DNA of 64,000 nt from Enterobacter sp. CC120223-11 (GCF_900215375.1 NZ_OBEF01000008.1:81783-145782), one strand, 5' to 3'; shown: positions 55,169 to 64,000, counted from the first letter of the stretch. Made by a program: numbers and translations. Notes: generated from the letters alone by a model not told the origin.

Positions 55169-56428
55169 ATGTTCCGCCGTTTACTGATTGCGACCCTCGT
55201 CGGCATGCTTGCTGCGCTGGCCGTGGCTCTCTTTCGCCATGCGATGTATTTGCTGGAGTGGATTGTGTTGAGCAACGACAGCCGTAGCCTGGTGAATGCG
55301 GCCGCGAATCTGCCATGGTGGCGACGGCTGCTGACGCCTGCGCTTGGCGGGCTGGCGGCGGGCCTGTTGCTGTGGGGCTGGCAGCGCTACACCCGCCAGC
55401 GTCCTCATGCGCCTACCGACTACATGGAAGCGCTGGAAACGGAAGACGGTAAATTCGACTACGGCGCAAGCCTGGTGAAGTCGATGGCGTCGTTGCTGGT
55501 GGTGGTCAGCGGCAGCGCTATCGGTCGCGAAGGGGCCATGATCCTGCTGGCGACCCTCGCCGCCTCGTTCTTTGCCCAACGCTTTACGCCAAAAACAGAA
55601 TGGAAACTGTGGATTGCCTGCGGGGCCGCCGCCGGGATGGCGAGCGCCTATCACGCCCCGCTGGCGGGCAGCCTGTTTATTGCCGAAATATTGTTTGGCA
55701 CGCTGATGCTCGCGTCGCTTGGCCCTGTCGTCGTTGCCGCCGTGATCGCCCTGCTTATGACCAATCTGCTGAGCGGTGGACCGGCGCTGCTGTACAACGT
55801 TCAGGTTGAAACCCCGCACGGCGCGGGGACTTACGGCCTGATGCTGGCCACCGGCCTGCTCGCCGGACTCTGCGGCCCGCTGTTTGTCTGGCTGATGGGC
55901 GCCACGCATTCGCTGTTTTTACGCCTGAAGCTCTCCCCGCCGTGGCAGTTAGCGCTGGGTGGTCTCATCGTGGGCCTGCTTTCGCTGCTGACGCCTGCGG
56001 TGTGGGGCAACGGCTACAGCGTGGTCCAGAGCTATCTGCTCGCGCCACCGCTGTTTGCTATGATTGGCGGCGTCTTGATCTGCAAGCTGCTGGCGGTGCT
56101 GTCGAGTAGCGGCTCCGGTGCGCCGGGAGGCGTGTTCACGCCTACGCTTTTTGTCGGCATGGCTGTCGGAATGCTGTTTGCGAGGATGTGGGGGATCTGG
56201 CTGCCGGACGGCAATGATATGGCGGTTCTGCTGGGCCTGACAGGAATGGCAACGCTGCTGGCGGCCACAACCCACGCGCCCATTATGTCGACGCTGATGA
56301 TTTGTGAAATGACCGGGCAGTATTCCCTGCTGCCCGGCTTGCTTATTTCCTGCGTGGTGGCGTCGGTGCTGTCGCGAACCTTACGCGCTGACTCCATCTA
56401 CCGCCAGCACGTCGCCGAACATGGTTAA
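55169..56428 (+). CDS. clcB: Voltage-gated chloride channel-type protein ClcB (YnfJ)
   Basis: ClcB is an inner-membrane ClC-family protein that in E. coli aids extreme acid resistance as an electrical shunt, alongside ClcA. It has 419 residues from 55169 ([12 protein letters not shown]); an in-frame ATG at 55133 is possible. The selectivity segments [10 protein letters not shown] and [16 protein letters not shown] are present. Its 3' end overlaps the convergent bioD2 by 48 bp. Confidence 0.94.
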   Translation: MFRRLLIATLVGMLAALAVALFRHAMYLLEWIVLSNDSRSLVNAAANLPWWRRLLTPALGGLAAGLLLWGWQRYTRQRPHAPTDYMEALETEDGKFDYGASLVKSMASLLVVVSGSAIGREGAMILLATLAASFFAQRFTPKTEWKLWIACGAAAGMASAYHAPLAGSLFIAEILFGTLMLASLGPVVVAAVIALLMTNLLSGGPALLYNVQVETPHGAGTYGLMLATGLLAGLCGPLFVWLMGATHSLFLRLKLSPPWQLALGGLIVGLLSLLTPAVWGNGYSVVQSYLLAPPLFAMIGGVLICKLLAVLSSSGSGAPGGVFTPTLFVGMAVGMLFARMWGIWLPDGNDMAVLLGLTGMATLLAATTHAPIMSTLMICEMTGQYSLLPGLLISCVVASVLSRTLRADSIYRQHVAEHG

Positions 56429-57076
56429 ATCCACGTACTGGCTGAGTTCACGCTGTTCGGCGCGCGGCAGGTACGGCAGTTCGCCCACCAGCGGCGCCGG
56501 CAGTTTCTGACTCAGCACATCAATAATTTCAGCATAGTGAGCGAGGCCCGGGTTGATACGGTTCGCCACCCAGCCAATCAGCGGTAAACCGTCGTTGGCA
56601 ATGGCCTGAGCGGTCAGCAGCGCATGATTAATGCAGCCTTCCTGGATCCCCACCACCATCACCACCGGCAACTGCTCCTGCACGACCCAGTCGGAGAGCG
56701 GACGCAGATCGTTCATCAGACTGCGCCAGCCACCGGTGCCTTCCACAACGACGTGATCGACGCTGTTGCTCAGCGCGGCAAGGCCTTCTGAAAGCAGCGA
56801 ATAATTGATGGGGCAACTGTGTGCCACACTGCTTTCCTCTTCGCCGAGGGCGACAGGATTGATGGCGCTATAGGGTAAATTCGGGGTAGATACGCTTTGC
56901 AGCACCAGTGCATCTTTGTTGCGCAGCCCTTCTGGCGTTTCCTTGCTGCCTTTGGCAACAGGCTTGTAACCTGCCACGCTGCGCCCGTTTGCCGCCAGCG
57001 CCTGCAGCAGTGCGCGAGACACGACCGTCTTGCCCACAGAGGTATCCGTACCCGTAATAAAGAAACGCTTAAGCAT
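56381..57076 (-). CDS. bioD2: Dethiobiotin synthetase paralogue BioD2 (YnfK)
   Basis: This ATP-dependent carboxylase-type enzyme closes the ureido ring of dethiobiotin in the BioD family. It has 231 residues as in E. coli. The P-loop GTDTSVGKT is at 9-17, and [14 protein letters not shown] is the second nucleotide/substrate loop. The start at 57076 gives the E. coli N-terminus [11 protein letters not shown]. It is the second BioD of enterobacteria, away from the bio operon, and its physiological role is less clear. Confidence 0.93.
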   Translation of the reverse strand: MLKRFFITGTDTSVGKTVVSRALLQALAANGRSVAGYKPVAKGSKETPEGLRNKDALVLQSVSTPNLPYSAINPVALGEEESSVAHSCPINYSLLSEGLAALSNSVDHVVVEGTGGWRSLMNDLRPLSDWVVQEQLPVVMVVGIQEGCINHALLTAQAIANDGLPLIGWVANRINPGLAHYAEIIDVLSQKLPAPLVGELPYLPRAEQRELSQYVDLTMFGDVLAVDGVSA

Positions 57077-57203
57077 GTTCACTCCACTGCTTTGACGGTG
57101 AATAGATAAATCAGGGTAATCATTCAAAGAGGGGAAAGTTTACTTGATTGACCGAAAAGCCAGCTTGAGTTAGCGCAATTTTTGGTTTAACGATTTAAAT
57201 TTG

Positions 57204-58424
57204 TTAGCCCTGTAACAGTCTGATCAGCAGAGATCCGTTATAGAGCGCATCTTTTACCAGTGCCGCGCCCGTCATGGTGCCGCGATTGCGGAACTGGGTG
57301 CTCTCGACGCTGATATGCCTGCTGTAGGAAGGAAGCGACTGCTGATGTATACAGGCGCTGATAGCCGGGAACAGAATCTCGGATGCCTGGTTGAACGGCG
57401 AACCGATAAGAATTTTTTGCGGATTAAATAAATTCACCATGATGGCAAGAATGCGCCCGACGTGGGTGCCGACGCCGCTAATGATATCCTTCGCCAGCAG
57501 ATCGCCCTGCAGCGCTGCCTGGCAGAGCGACTCCACCGTCAACGGCTGCTGATGCAGCATGGAGCTCATCGACTGCTTCATGCGCACCTGCGCGAGTTCT
57601 AATACGCTCTCAACGCTTGCAATAGTTTCCAGACAGCCATGGTTGCCGCAGTAGCAACGCTTGCCGTACGGATCGACCTGAGTATGGCCGATTTCCACCA
57701 GGCTGCTGCTGCCCGCGTGCAGCAGGCGTCCGTCGGTAATCACCCCTGCGCCCACGTTGTGATCGATAACAACCTGAATCACGTCGCGCGCGCCGCGTGA
57801 TGCGCCAAACAGCGCCTCTGCCATGGTCCAGGCGCTAATATCGTGCTGCAGATAAACCGGCACGCCGGTGCGGGATTCCAGCGCTTCGCCGAGCGCCACG
57901 TCCTTCACATCATCGTAAAACGGCATGCGGTGAATAATGCCGTTTTCGGTATCAATAATGCCCGGGAGCGTTATCGCAATGGAGGTCAAACGCTCCAGTT
58001 TTTGCTGATGGCGAATAAAGAAATGGTCGATGTGCTCAATGACGCGCTCGAGGAACGGCTTCTCATCAACCAGCGGCAGCGTCTGCTCTTCTTCCACGAC
58101 CAGTTTGCTGCTGAGATCGCGCAGCGCGAGGTTGATTTCCCCCCGGCTGATGCGCAGCGACAAATAATGCCAGGCCTCAGTTTCCACCATCAGCCCTACT
58201 GCCGGACGTCCACGGCTGCCCGGCTCCTGGATTTCGGTTTCCTGAACCAGGTGGGCTTCCAGCATTTCACGGACGATTTTGGTAATACTGGCAGGGGCGA
58301 GTTGTGCAAGGCGAGAAAGGTCAATGCGGGAGACCGGGCCGAGCTGATCAATCAGGCGATACACCGCGCCTGCATTGGTCTGCTTAATCTGATCGATATG
58401 CCCTGGCTGACTTTCTGCTACCAC
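57204..58424 (-). CDS. mlc: Glucose-responsive repressor Mlc (DgsA)
   Basis: Mlc is a ROK-family repressor of PTS genes (ptsG, ptsHI, manXYZ, malT) that is inactivated by binding dephosphorylated EIICB-Glc. It has 406 residues as in E. coli when started at GTG 58424, which has AAGGAAG upstream. An N-terminal winged helix (about 10-80) is followed by the ROK domain with zinc ligands in H-x9-C-x-C-x4-C (residues about 247-264). It follows bioD2 in the conserved order. Confidence 0.96.
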   Translation of the reverse strand: MVAESQPGHIDQIKQTNAGAVYRLIDQLGPVSRIDLSRLAQLAPASITKIVREMLEAHLVQETEIQEPGSRGRPAVGLMVETEAWHYLSLRISRGEINLALRDLSSKLVVEEEQTLPLVDEKPFLERVIEHIDHFFIRHQQKLERLTSIAITLPGIIDTENGIIHRMPFYDDVKDVALGEALESRTGVPVYLQHDISAWTMAEALFGASRGARDVIQVVIDHNVGAGVITDGRLLHAGSSSLVEIGHTQVDPYGKRCYCGNHGCLETIASVESVLELAQVRMKQSMSSMLHQQPLTVESLCQAALQGDLLAKDIISGVGTHVGRILAIMVNLFNPQKILIGSPFNQASEILFPAISACIHQQSLPSYSRHISVESTQFRNRGTMTGAALVKDALYNGSLLIRLLQG

Positions 58425-58517
58425 CGCCGACTTCCTTATTTTCGCGCTTCGAAATAAACTTTTGCTATGTTGAATCAGTTCGACGTAACACGTCAAATTT
58501 TTACTTAGGCTTGTGAT

Positions 58518-59447
58518 TTACCGCACATTTTTTCGTGCATTTTCGGCAAAAAAGTCCACCCTGGCCGCCGCCAGCAGCTGCTCACGAAAGCGCTGAGCCG
58601 CCTGCGTTTGTTCATGATGTCGGGGCCAGACCAGCCACATCTCAGACACAGCCTCCTCATCCGCTATCGGCAGCCAGCGCATCTCATTGAGCTGCACCTT
58701 TTTAAAGGAGGCAGGAAGAATGGACACGCCCAGCCCGGCGGACACCAGGCCGATGATGGTCATCGCCTCGCCCACTTCCTGGGTAATCACTGGCGTACCA
58801 AACGGCCGCAGCAGCCCCAGAATATCGTCGTAGAGCCCTGTTCCCACGTGTGGGTCGAAAAACACCAGCGGCTCCTGCGCGAGTTCTGCCAGCGTCACCG
58901 CTTCGCGCTGCGCCAGCCCGTGATCGCGCGGTACCATCGCCAGCAGCGGTTCGCGCAAAATAACCTGCCACTCGAGCGTGTCCGGCAGCTGCGTTTTACG
59001 CATCAACCCCAGGTCCAGCGCGCCTTCGCTCAGCGGGGCGATTTGCTCGCGGGTGTTGCTCTCGCGGGTTTGCAGATGAACGTCCGGGTACTGTCGCCGG
59101 AAGCGGGACAGCGTATCGGAGACGGCCTGAATAAAGGGCGCGGAAGAAGTAAAACCGATCCGCAGTTCGCCGGTTTCACCGTGATGCAGACGAGTCGCGC
59201 GGGCGGCCGCCTCATCCACCTGAATCAGAATTTGTCGGCTATCCGTCAGAAACTGTTTTCCCGCGGCGGTCAGGCTGACGCTGCGGTTGGTCCGGGCAAA
59301 AAGCCTGGCGCCAATCTGCTGTTCAAGGATTTGAATTTGCTGGCTGAGCGGGGGCTGGGAGATGTTCAGTCGGGCCGCAGCCCGCCCAAAATGCAGTTCT
59401 TCCGCTACCGCCACAAAATAGCGCAGGTGTCGCAACTCTATATTCAT
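58518..59447 (-). CDS. ynfL: LysR-family regulator YnfL
   Basis: This is a 309-residue regulator with an N-terminal winged helix (LRYFVAVAEELHFGRAAARLNISQPPLSQQI) and a CatR/BenM-like effector domain. It is divergent from ynfM, the usual arrangement for a LysR gene and its target exporter. The C-terminus is about 12 residues longer than in E. coli. Confidence 0.92.
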   Translation of the reverse strand: MNIELRHLRYFVAVAEELHFGRAAARLNISQPPLSQQIQILEQQIGARLFARTNRSVSLTAAGKQFLTDSRQILIQVDEAAARATRLHHGETGELRIGFTSSAPFIQAVSDTLSRFRRQYPDVHLQTRESNTREQIAPLSEGALDLGLMRKTQLPDTLEWQVILREPLLAMVPRDHGLAQREAVTLAELAQEPLVFFDPHVGTGLYDDILGLLRPFGTPVITQEVGEAMTIIGLVSAGLGVSILPASFKKVQLNEMRWLPIADEEAVSEMWLVWPRHHEQTQAAQRFREQLLAAARVDFFAENARKNVR

Positions 59448-59563
59448 ACGTTTAACATATCATTTGAGATTATTAATATATTAGACAGATTATTTACATT
59501 TTCCTACTCTGTGAAAGTGAACTGAATCTCTTTTTATTCGTTGTTTTTACGCAAGGATCTCCC

Positions 59564-60814
59564 GTGAGCCGTACTACCACCGCTGACAGCGCCCCGGCCA
59601 GTGACGTCAGTGATATTCGCCTTCCCGCGCCGGGCCAGTTTATTCAACGCGGCACGCCGCAGTTTATCCGGGTCACCCTCGCACTTTTCTCTGCAGGACT
59701 CGCCACCTTCGCCCTGCTTTACTGTGTGCAGCCCATTCTGCCAGTGCTTTCTCACGAGTTTGGCGTCTCACCGGCCAGCGCGAGTATTTCGCTGTCGGTT
59801 TCAACGGCGCTGCTGGCGGTAGGACTGCTGTTTACCGGCCCGCTTTCCGACGCCATCGGCCGCAAACAGGTGATGGTGACCGCGCTGCTGCTGGCCTCCT
59901 GCTGCACGCTGCTTTCCACAATGATGAGCAGCTGGCATGGGATCCTGATTATGCGGGCGCTGATTGGCCTGTCGCTAAGCGGCGTGGCGGCCGTCGGCAT
60001 GACCTACCTCAGCGAAGAGATTCACCCCAGTTTTGTCGCATTCTCGATGGGGCTCTACATCAGCGGCAACTCGATTGGCGGTATGAGCGGGCGTCTGATC
60101 ACCGGGGTGATGACCGATTTCTTTGGCTGGCGGGTGGCTATCGCCATGATTGGCTGCTTTGCCCTCGCCGCCGCGCTGATGTTCTGGCGCATTCTGCCGG
60201 ACTCCCGGCATTTCAGACCCGCGTCGCTGCGTCCGAAATCGCTGTTTATCAACTTCCGCATTCACTGGCGTGATAAAGGGTTGCCGCTGCTGTTCGCCGA
60301 AGGTTTTCTGCTGATGGGCGCGTTCGTGACGCTGTTCAACTACATCGGCTACCGCCTGATGATGTCACCGTGGTCACTGAGCCAGGCGGTGGTTGGGCTG
60401 CTCTCCGTTGCCTATCTCACCGGCACCTGGAGCTCACCAAAAGCGGGCGCAATGACTCAGCGGTATGGCCGTGGCCCGGTGATGGTAGGCTTTACCGCCG
60501 TCATGCTTAGCGGGCTGCTGCTGACGCTGTTCTCATCTCTGTGGCTCATCTTCTTCGGCATGCTGCTCTTTTCCGCAGGCTTCTTCGCGGCGCACTCCGT
60601 CGCCAGCAGCTGGATCGGCCCACGCGCCCGCCGCGCCCGCGGGCAGGCTTCATCGCTGTATCTGTTCAGCTACTATCTGGGTTCAAGTATTGCGGGTACG
60701 CTCGGTGGCGTGTTCTGGCATAACTGGGGATGGAATGGCGTGGGTGGATTTATTGCAGCAATGCTAATCCTGGCGCTGATTACCGGCTCGTGCCTGCACA
60801 AACGCCTGCATTAA
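59564..60814 (+). CDS. ynfM: MFS transporter YnfM
   Basis: YnfM is a twelve-TM inner-membrane exporter that in E. coli has been linked to arabinose and acidic-compound efflux. It has 416 residues (E. coli 417) from a GTG at 59564 with AAGGA six bases upstream. The TM2-3 loop GPLSDAIGRKQ and GMTYLSEEIHPSFVAFSMGLYISGNSIGG are conserved. Probably controlled by divergent YnfL. Confidence 0.94.
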   Translation: MSRTTTADSAPASDVSDIRLPAPGQFIQRGTPQFIRVTLALFSAGLATFALLYCVQPILPVLSHEFGVSPASASISLSVSTALLAVGLLFTGPLSDAIGRKQVMVTALLLASCCTLLSTMMSSWHGILIMRALIGLSLSGVAAVGMTYLSEEIHPSFVAFSMGLYISGNSIGGMSGRLITGVMTDFFGWRVAIAMIGCFALAAALMFWRILPDSRHFRPASLRPKSLFINFRIHWRDKGLPLLFAEGFLLMGAFVTLFNYIGYRLMMSPWSLSQAVVGLLSVAYLTGTWSSPKAGAMTQRYGRGPVMVGFTAVMLSGLLLTLFSSLWLIFFGMLLFSAGFFAAHSVASSWIGPRARRARGQASSLYLFSYYLGSSIAGTLGGVFWHNWGWNGVGGFIAAMLILALITGSCLHKRLH

Positions 60815-60822
60815 TAAGAACG

Positions 60823-60844
60823 GCCCGCATCAGGCGGGCTGTTT
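60823..60844. terminator. ynfM terminator
   Basis: GCCCGC / GCGGGC with a 5-nt loop and TGTTT on the plus strand, 8 bp past ynfM. The stem can also act for the minus-strand 30-codon ORF that ends at 60843. Confidence 0.75.
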
Positions 60845-60935
60845 ACCATGAGCTGAACAAGGCAGCTAAGCCGCCCATATCCTGCACTGCGCCAATCGAC
60901 ATCAGCGTGATAAAGATCCAGATGAACGGATTCAT
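60843..60935 (-). CDS. Candidate 30-residue membrane protein
   Basis: A short frame from ATG 60935 encodes 30 residues beginning MNPFIWIFITLMSIGAVQD and ending LFSSW, with one hydrophobic helix (about 3-17). It lies alone on the minus strand between ynfM and the carboxypeptidase gene and ends at a hairpin. The ribosome site is weak. It looks like the many single-helix small proteins of enterobacteria, but I cannot name it. Confidence 0.5.
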   Translation of the reverse strand: MNPFIWIFITLMSIGAVQDMGGLAALFSSW

Positions 60936-61063
60936 AGTTTGCCGCACACTGTTAACCTGTGATAGTGATCAAGCTTGACGGAAAATCAGCACCTCGCCTC
61001 ATACTTTCGTCGTATTTTTGACCCTCTGCGCGCCCCGGCGTCACTTTTTCGGACTAAGGCAAA

Positions 61064-62548
61064 ATGGCTAACAATAACTACCAGCAGCTCACCCGCACCT
61101 TTCAGCGTTTATCGCGTTTCTCACATCTTTCCGCTATCGCGGGCTGGGATATGGCTGCCATGATGCCGCCCGGCGGCAGCCAGGCCCGTGGTGAAGCATT
61201 GGCTGAACTTGGCGTGCTTCAGCACCAGATCCTGACTAACCCAAACGTCGCTAGCCTCCTTGAAGGTGCACAGCAGGAAAATCTGAGCGAGGAGGAACGC
61301 GCGAATTTGCGTGAAATGGCACGCGCGTACAACCAGGCCGCCCTTCTGCCGGAGAGCCTCGTGGAAGCCAAATCGCTGGCGGGCAACCGCTGCGAGCACG
61401 CCTGGCGCTCTCAGCGTAAAAACAACGACTGGGCAGGTTTCGCGCCGAATCTGAAAGAAGTGGTTCGTCTCAGCCGCGAGGAGGCCAGCATTCGCGCAGA
61501 GGCCAGCGGCAGTTCGCGCTATGACGCCCTTCTCGATATCTACGAACCTGGCATGACCAGCGCACGCCTGGACACCCTGTTTGCCGATTTGAAAAGCTGG
61601 TTGCCGGAATTGCTCCAAACCGTGGTCGATAAACAGGCCAGCCGGAAGCTGATTAACCCGCAAGGTCCTTTTGCTACTGAGTCTCAGCGAAAGATTGGCC
61701 TCGAAGCGATGACCCTGCTCGGCTTTGATTTCAACGGCGGGCGTCTCGACGTCAGCACCCATCCGTTCTGCGGCGGCGTGCCGGAAGATGTGCGTATCAC
61801 CACGCGATATGATGAAAACGATCTGCTGAGCGCCCTGTTCGGCGTTATCCACGAAACGGGCCATGCGCGCTATGAGCAGAACCTGCCGCGCCAGTGGGCT
61901 GGCCAGCCGGTGGCGCATGCACGCTCAATGGGCGTACACGAATCCCAGAGCCTGTTCTTCGAGATGCAGCTCGGGCGCAGTGCCGCTTTTCTGCAGCACA
62001 TCCTGCCGCACATCCAACAGCAGTTCGGCAATCAGCCTGCGTTCACGCTTGAGAACTTTATCGCCTGGAGCCAGACCGTCGAGCGTGGTTTTATTCGCGT
62101 GGACGCCGATGAGGTCAGCTACCCGGCTCACGTCATTCTGCGCTACGAAATTGAACGCGCGCTGATTGATGGCGACATTGAAGTGGATGACATTCCGGGC
62201 CTGTGGAATGAGAAGATGCAGCAGTATCTGGGCCTGTCGACGGAAGGCAACTACCGCAACGGCTGCATGCAGGATATTCACTGGACCGACGGCGGCTTCG
62301 GCTACTTCCCGTCATATACCCTGGGCGCAATGTACGCAGCCCAGCTGTTCCAGGCCGCCCGCAAAGCGCTGCCGGGGCTCGACAATCAGCTGAGCGAAGG
62401 CAACTTCAGCCCGCTGTTTGGCTGGCTGCACGATAACATCTGGCAGCACGGCAGCCGCTTCAGCACCTCGGAACTGATTACCCGCGCGACCGGGGAAGAT
62501 CTGAACAGCTCGCATTTCCGCGCTCATTTAACGGCACGTTATTTGTAA
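61064..62548 (+). CDS. Carboxypeptidase Taq-family metallopeptidase (M32)
   Basis: This is a zinc carboxypeptidase of 494 residues. The M32 motif H263-E-T-G-H267 supplies two zinc ligands and the general base, and E293 in HESQSLFFE the third. DMAAMMPPGGSQARGEALAEL near the N-terminus is typical. It is all helical and likely a cytosolic dimer. The family is common in Klebsiella and Enterobacter relatives but absent from E. coli K-12 at this place. In vivo peptide substrates unknown. Confidence 0.9.
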   Translation: MANNNYQQLTRTFQRLSRFSHLSAIAGWDMAAMMPPGGSQARGEALAELGVLQHQILTNPNVASLLEGAQQENLSEEERANLREMARAYNQAALLPESLVEAKSLAGNRCEHAWRSQRKNNDWAGFAPNLKEVVRLSREEASIRAEASGSSRYDALLDIYEPGMTSARLDTLFADLKSWLPELLQTVVDKQASRKLINPQGPFATESQRKIGLEAMTLLGFDFNGGRLDVSTHPFCGGVPEDVRITTRYDENDLLSALFGVIHETGHARYEQNLPRQWAGQPVAHARSMGVHESQSLFFEMQLGRSAAFLQHILPHIQQQFGNQPAFTLENFIAWSQTVERGFIRVDADEVSYPAHVILRYEIERALIDGDIEVDDIPGLWNEKMQQYLGLSTEGNYRNGCMQDIHWTDGGFGYFPSYTLGAMYAAQLFQAARKALPGLDNQLSEGNFSPLFGWLHDNIWQHGSRFSTSELITRATGEDLNSSHFRAHLTARYL

Positions 62549-62632
62549 TAACTTTGCCGGGTGAATGCTCCCATCTTACCCGGCCTACACGTTGCCCAAC
62601 GACGCAAGTTTTGCGTGAATACGCAAGGAAAG

Positions 62633-62649
62633 GCGGGGCTCAGCCCCGC
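62633..62649 (-). terminator. Terminator of the orphan membrane gene
   Basis: GCGGGGCT / AGCCCCGC with a 1-nt centre (or a slightly larger loop) is followed on the minus strand by CTTTCCTT, just past the stop at 62653. Confidence 0.7.
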
Positions 62650-62652
62650 TGT

Positions 62653-63336
62653 TCACGCCGCCTGCTCTCCGTCCATCAGCTTAATGAGGTCATCAAGTAA
62701 AATCTCCAGATGCGGGTACAGACCAGTGTCTTTTTCCATTGGTGTGCCTTTTATCGAAAGCAAAAAATTAATCATGTCGGCTTCAGTTTCGATTCTTTTT
62801 TGATTCCGCTTGTATTGCTCGGCAATAGGCTTCAAGCCTTCAAAAAGCTCTTTGTTCAGCCCGTCAATCTGCTCACGCTTAACGCGGGCTTTTTCATACT
62901 CCTGATATTCATACTGTCGTTTTTTTTGAAGTTCTTTCAGGTCTGTTTCCGTCAGGGTTATCACCTTCCTGATCTCCCGCATTCGTTCGACAGTCATTTC
63001 GCTCACATTCTTATCAACGTAGCGGATTGAGGAATAGGCATTTGTAGTAAGCCGTGAAACAACGCTCGTGAGCCAGGGGAATGCCACTGAAGCTGCCACA
63101 CCAACAGCAAAAGGAAGGCCAAAATGGTGTAGCCAGAAATATTGCTGGGTTTCCATCATGGCAAGTGTGTAGTAAACATCGTCTGTTGACTTCAGGAGGA
63201 TGAAAAGCTCCTGCCAGTTTATGCAGAGGAAAGAAATAAACACATACCCAAAGATTTTGTTATAGAGCTTGTCCTTCACGACTTCCTCAATCTCATCCTT
63301 GATGTGCTGCTTTACGCTATCGTCAGAATCACTCAT
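62653..63336 (-). CDS. Orphan membrane protein with long coiled coil
   Basis: I recognise no characterised family in this 227-residue protein. It has a charged N-terminus (1-27), TM1 at about 28-49 (with a C-I-N-W-Q-E-L-F motif), TM2 at about 72-92, then a long charged coiled coil (about 112-190) and a short C-terminal helix. Base composition is visibly more AT-rich than its neighbours and codon use is less biased, which suggests acquisition. It stands between two core-type genes with its own terminator. Possible roles include membrane-linked stress or phage defence, but nothing in the sequence proves this. Confidence 0.75.
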   Translation of the reverse strand: MSDSDDSVKQHIKDEIEEVVKDKLYNKIFGYVFISFLCINWQELFILLKSTDDVYYTLAMMETQQYFWLHHFGLPFAVGVAASVAFPWLTSVVSRLTTNAYSSIRYVDKNVSEMTVERMREIRKVITLTETDLKELQKKRQYEYQEYEKARVKREQIDGLNKELFEGLKPIAEQYKRNQKRIETEADMINFLLSIKGTPMEKDTGLYPHLEILLDDLIKLMDGEQAA

Positions 63337-63701
63337 TTTCTGTTCTCTTTTTTATAGTCAGGGGTTACCTGGCACAACTCTTTCGGCTTAAAAGCTCGCC
63401 ACCGGCAAATTGCCCCAGCGCGTAATCTATGCGGGTGAAAGCATGTCCCGCCTCATCCTCCATTCAGGGGCGATCCCGCGGACAGCAAACCATACCTTAC
63501 CGTTTCCTGAGCGATTAATCTTATCAACAACACCCGTAAAAGAATCTGAGGTGTCTATTAAACTCGTGGCGATTCACTTTGTACAAACGGTTACACGCCG
63601 ATACCAATCACTCACTGAATGCCTTGATCCACAAGTCTATAGTTCATTTCAACGGCCCCGCAGTGGGGTTGAACATAGAAACCAAATTCGAGGATTTCAG
63701 A
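63337..63701. other. asr upstream region
   Basis: No gene is evident in these 365 bp. The left part presumably holds the promoter of the orphan gene. The right part holds an RstA-like box and a -10-like TATAGT (63638-63643) with no good -35, consistent with activator-dependent asr expression. Confidence 0.5.
63582..63595 (+). promoter_or_regulatory. RstA-like box upstream of asr
   Basis: TACAAACGGTTACA agrees with the RstA consensus TACATNTNGTTACA at 10 of 12 specified positions, about 43 bp before the -10-like element. In E. coli RstA activates asr in acid, downstream of PhoPQ. Confidence 0.65.
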
Positions 63702-64000
63702 ATGAAAAAAGTATTAGCTCTGGTTGTCGCCGCTGCTATGGGTCTGTCTTCTGCCGCTTTCGCTGCTGACACTGCTGCTACCGCTCCGGCTGCTGCACCT
63801 GCTGCTACCCACGCGGCTCCAGCGAAAACCACTCATCACAAAAAACACAAAAAAGCCGCACCAGCTCAGAAAGCTCAGGCTGCCAAAAAGCACCACAAAA
63901 AAGCCGCTGCCAAACCAGCAGCAGAGCAGAAAGCTCAGGCCGCTAAAAAGCACCACAAAAAAGCGGCAACCAAACCAGCTGTAGCTCAGAAAGCTCAGGC
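63702..64000 (+). CDS. asr: Acid shock protein Asr, 3' end beyond the right edge
   Basis: Asr is a periplasmic, intrinsically disordered, highly basic protein made in acid, thought to shield periplasmic proteins. The first 21 residues ([21 protein letters not shown]) are the E. coli signal peptide. The mature chain is Ala/Lys/His-rich with a 20-residue period centred on [14 protein letters not shown], matching a 60-bp DNA repeat. A ribosome site GAGGA precedes the ATG at 63702. The gene is cut at the window end. Confidence 0.96.
   Translation, partial: MKKVLALVVAAAMGLSSAAFAADTAATAPAAAPAATHAAPAKTTHHKKHKKAAPAQKAQAAKKHHKKAAAKPAAEQKAQAAKKHHKKAATKPAVAQKAQ
63867..64000 (+). repeat. 60-bp tandem repeat in asr
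   Basis: The word CAGAAAGCTCAGGC recurs at 63867, 63927 and 63987, exactly 60 bp apart, with AAAAAGCACCACAAAAAA in register between. Each unit codes for 20 residues, so unit gain or loss keeps the frame. Further copies may lie past the edge. Confidence 0.92.

Noticed and set aside
55014..55316. N-terminal extension of the TolA-domain lipoprotein
   Set aside because: The added sequence is antisense to clcB, Arg/Ser-rich and would bury the lipobox signal peptide.
63867..64000. CRISPR-like regular spacing
   Set aside because: The 60-bp units are in-frame coding repeats of asr with no unique spacers.

Overview
The window is chromosomal DNA from a member of the Enterobacteriaceae. Its backbone follows the E. 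coli/Salmonella gene order from yneH (glsB) through the mar locus, dcp, ydfG-rspR-rspAB and ynfA-speG-ynfE-dmsD-clcB-bioD2-mlc to asr, with protein lengths close to the E. coli versions. The blocks added to that backbone (urea uptake, xanthine dehydrogenase, osmoprotectant uptake of Salmonella OsmU type, M32 carboxypeptidase) are typical of Enterobacter, Lelliottia or Klebsiella relatives. I saw no rRNA, tRNA, insertion sequence, phage integrase or CRISPR array.

Layout. 1-7.9 kb: glutaminase (cut by the left edge), a chemoreceptor, succinate semialdehyde dehydrogenase with its regulator ptrR, two tandem PhzF-type isomerases and the sugar exporter sotB. 7.9-14.1 kb: marC and marRAB with intact operators, exporters eamA and ydeE, and a divergent regulator/oxidoreductase pair. 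14.1-24.5 kb: zinT with a perfect Zur box, the urea ABC transporter urtABCDE behind a sigma-54 promoter, and a sulfur-related group (MetE-like methyltransferase, rhodanese, exported nucleosidase, FtrA-type regulator). 24.5-26.5 kb: mgtS convergent with the sRNA mgrR, small ORFs and two small exported proteins.

26.5-34.9 kb: dcp, then guaD-xdhA-xdhB-xdhC for guanine to xanthine to urate, behind a second sigma-54-like promoter. 34.9-44.6 kb: ydfG, the regulator rspR and a sugar-acid group (ydfI, an MHS-family transporter, ydfJ, rspB, rspA, a further MFS transporter). Three promoters there share a CCATACAAG motif that I propose as the RspR operator. 44.7-50.8 kb: ynfA, ynfB, speG, ynfC, ynfD, and a DMSO-reductase-type catalytic subunit with chaperone dmsD but without ynfGH. 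51-54.5 kb: a four-gene osmoprotectant ABC transporter. 54.6-64 kb: a lipoprotein carrying a TolA C-terminal domain, clcB, bioD2, mlc, ynfL/ynfM, a 30-codon ORF, M32 carboxypeptidase, an orphan AT-rich membrane/coiled-coil gene and the start of asr with a 60-bp internal repeat.

How it fits together. Two operons (urea import and guanine/xanthine breakdown) look like nitrogen-scavenging units under RpoN. mar, sotB, eamA and ydeE serve efflux and stress defence. mgtS/mgrR and asr are low-Mg2+ and acid responses. The rsp region looks like one locally regulated sugar-acid catabolic regulon. Most of the window is ordinary core genome. The parts that merit a second look are the TolA-domain lipoprotein, the orphan reductase subunit, the exported nucleosidase with a substituted catalytic Asp, the shared rsp motif, the orphan gene at 62.7-63.3 kb and the unannotated small ORFs.
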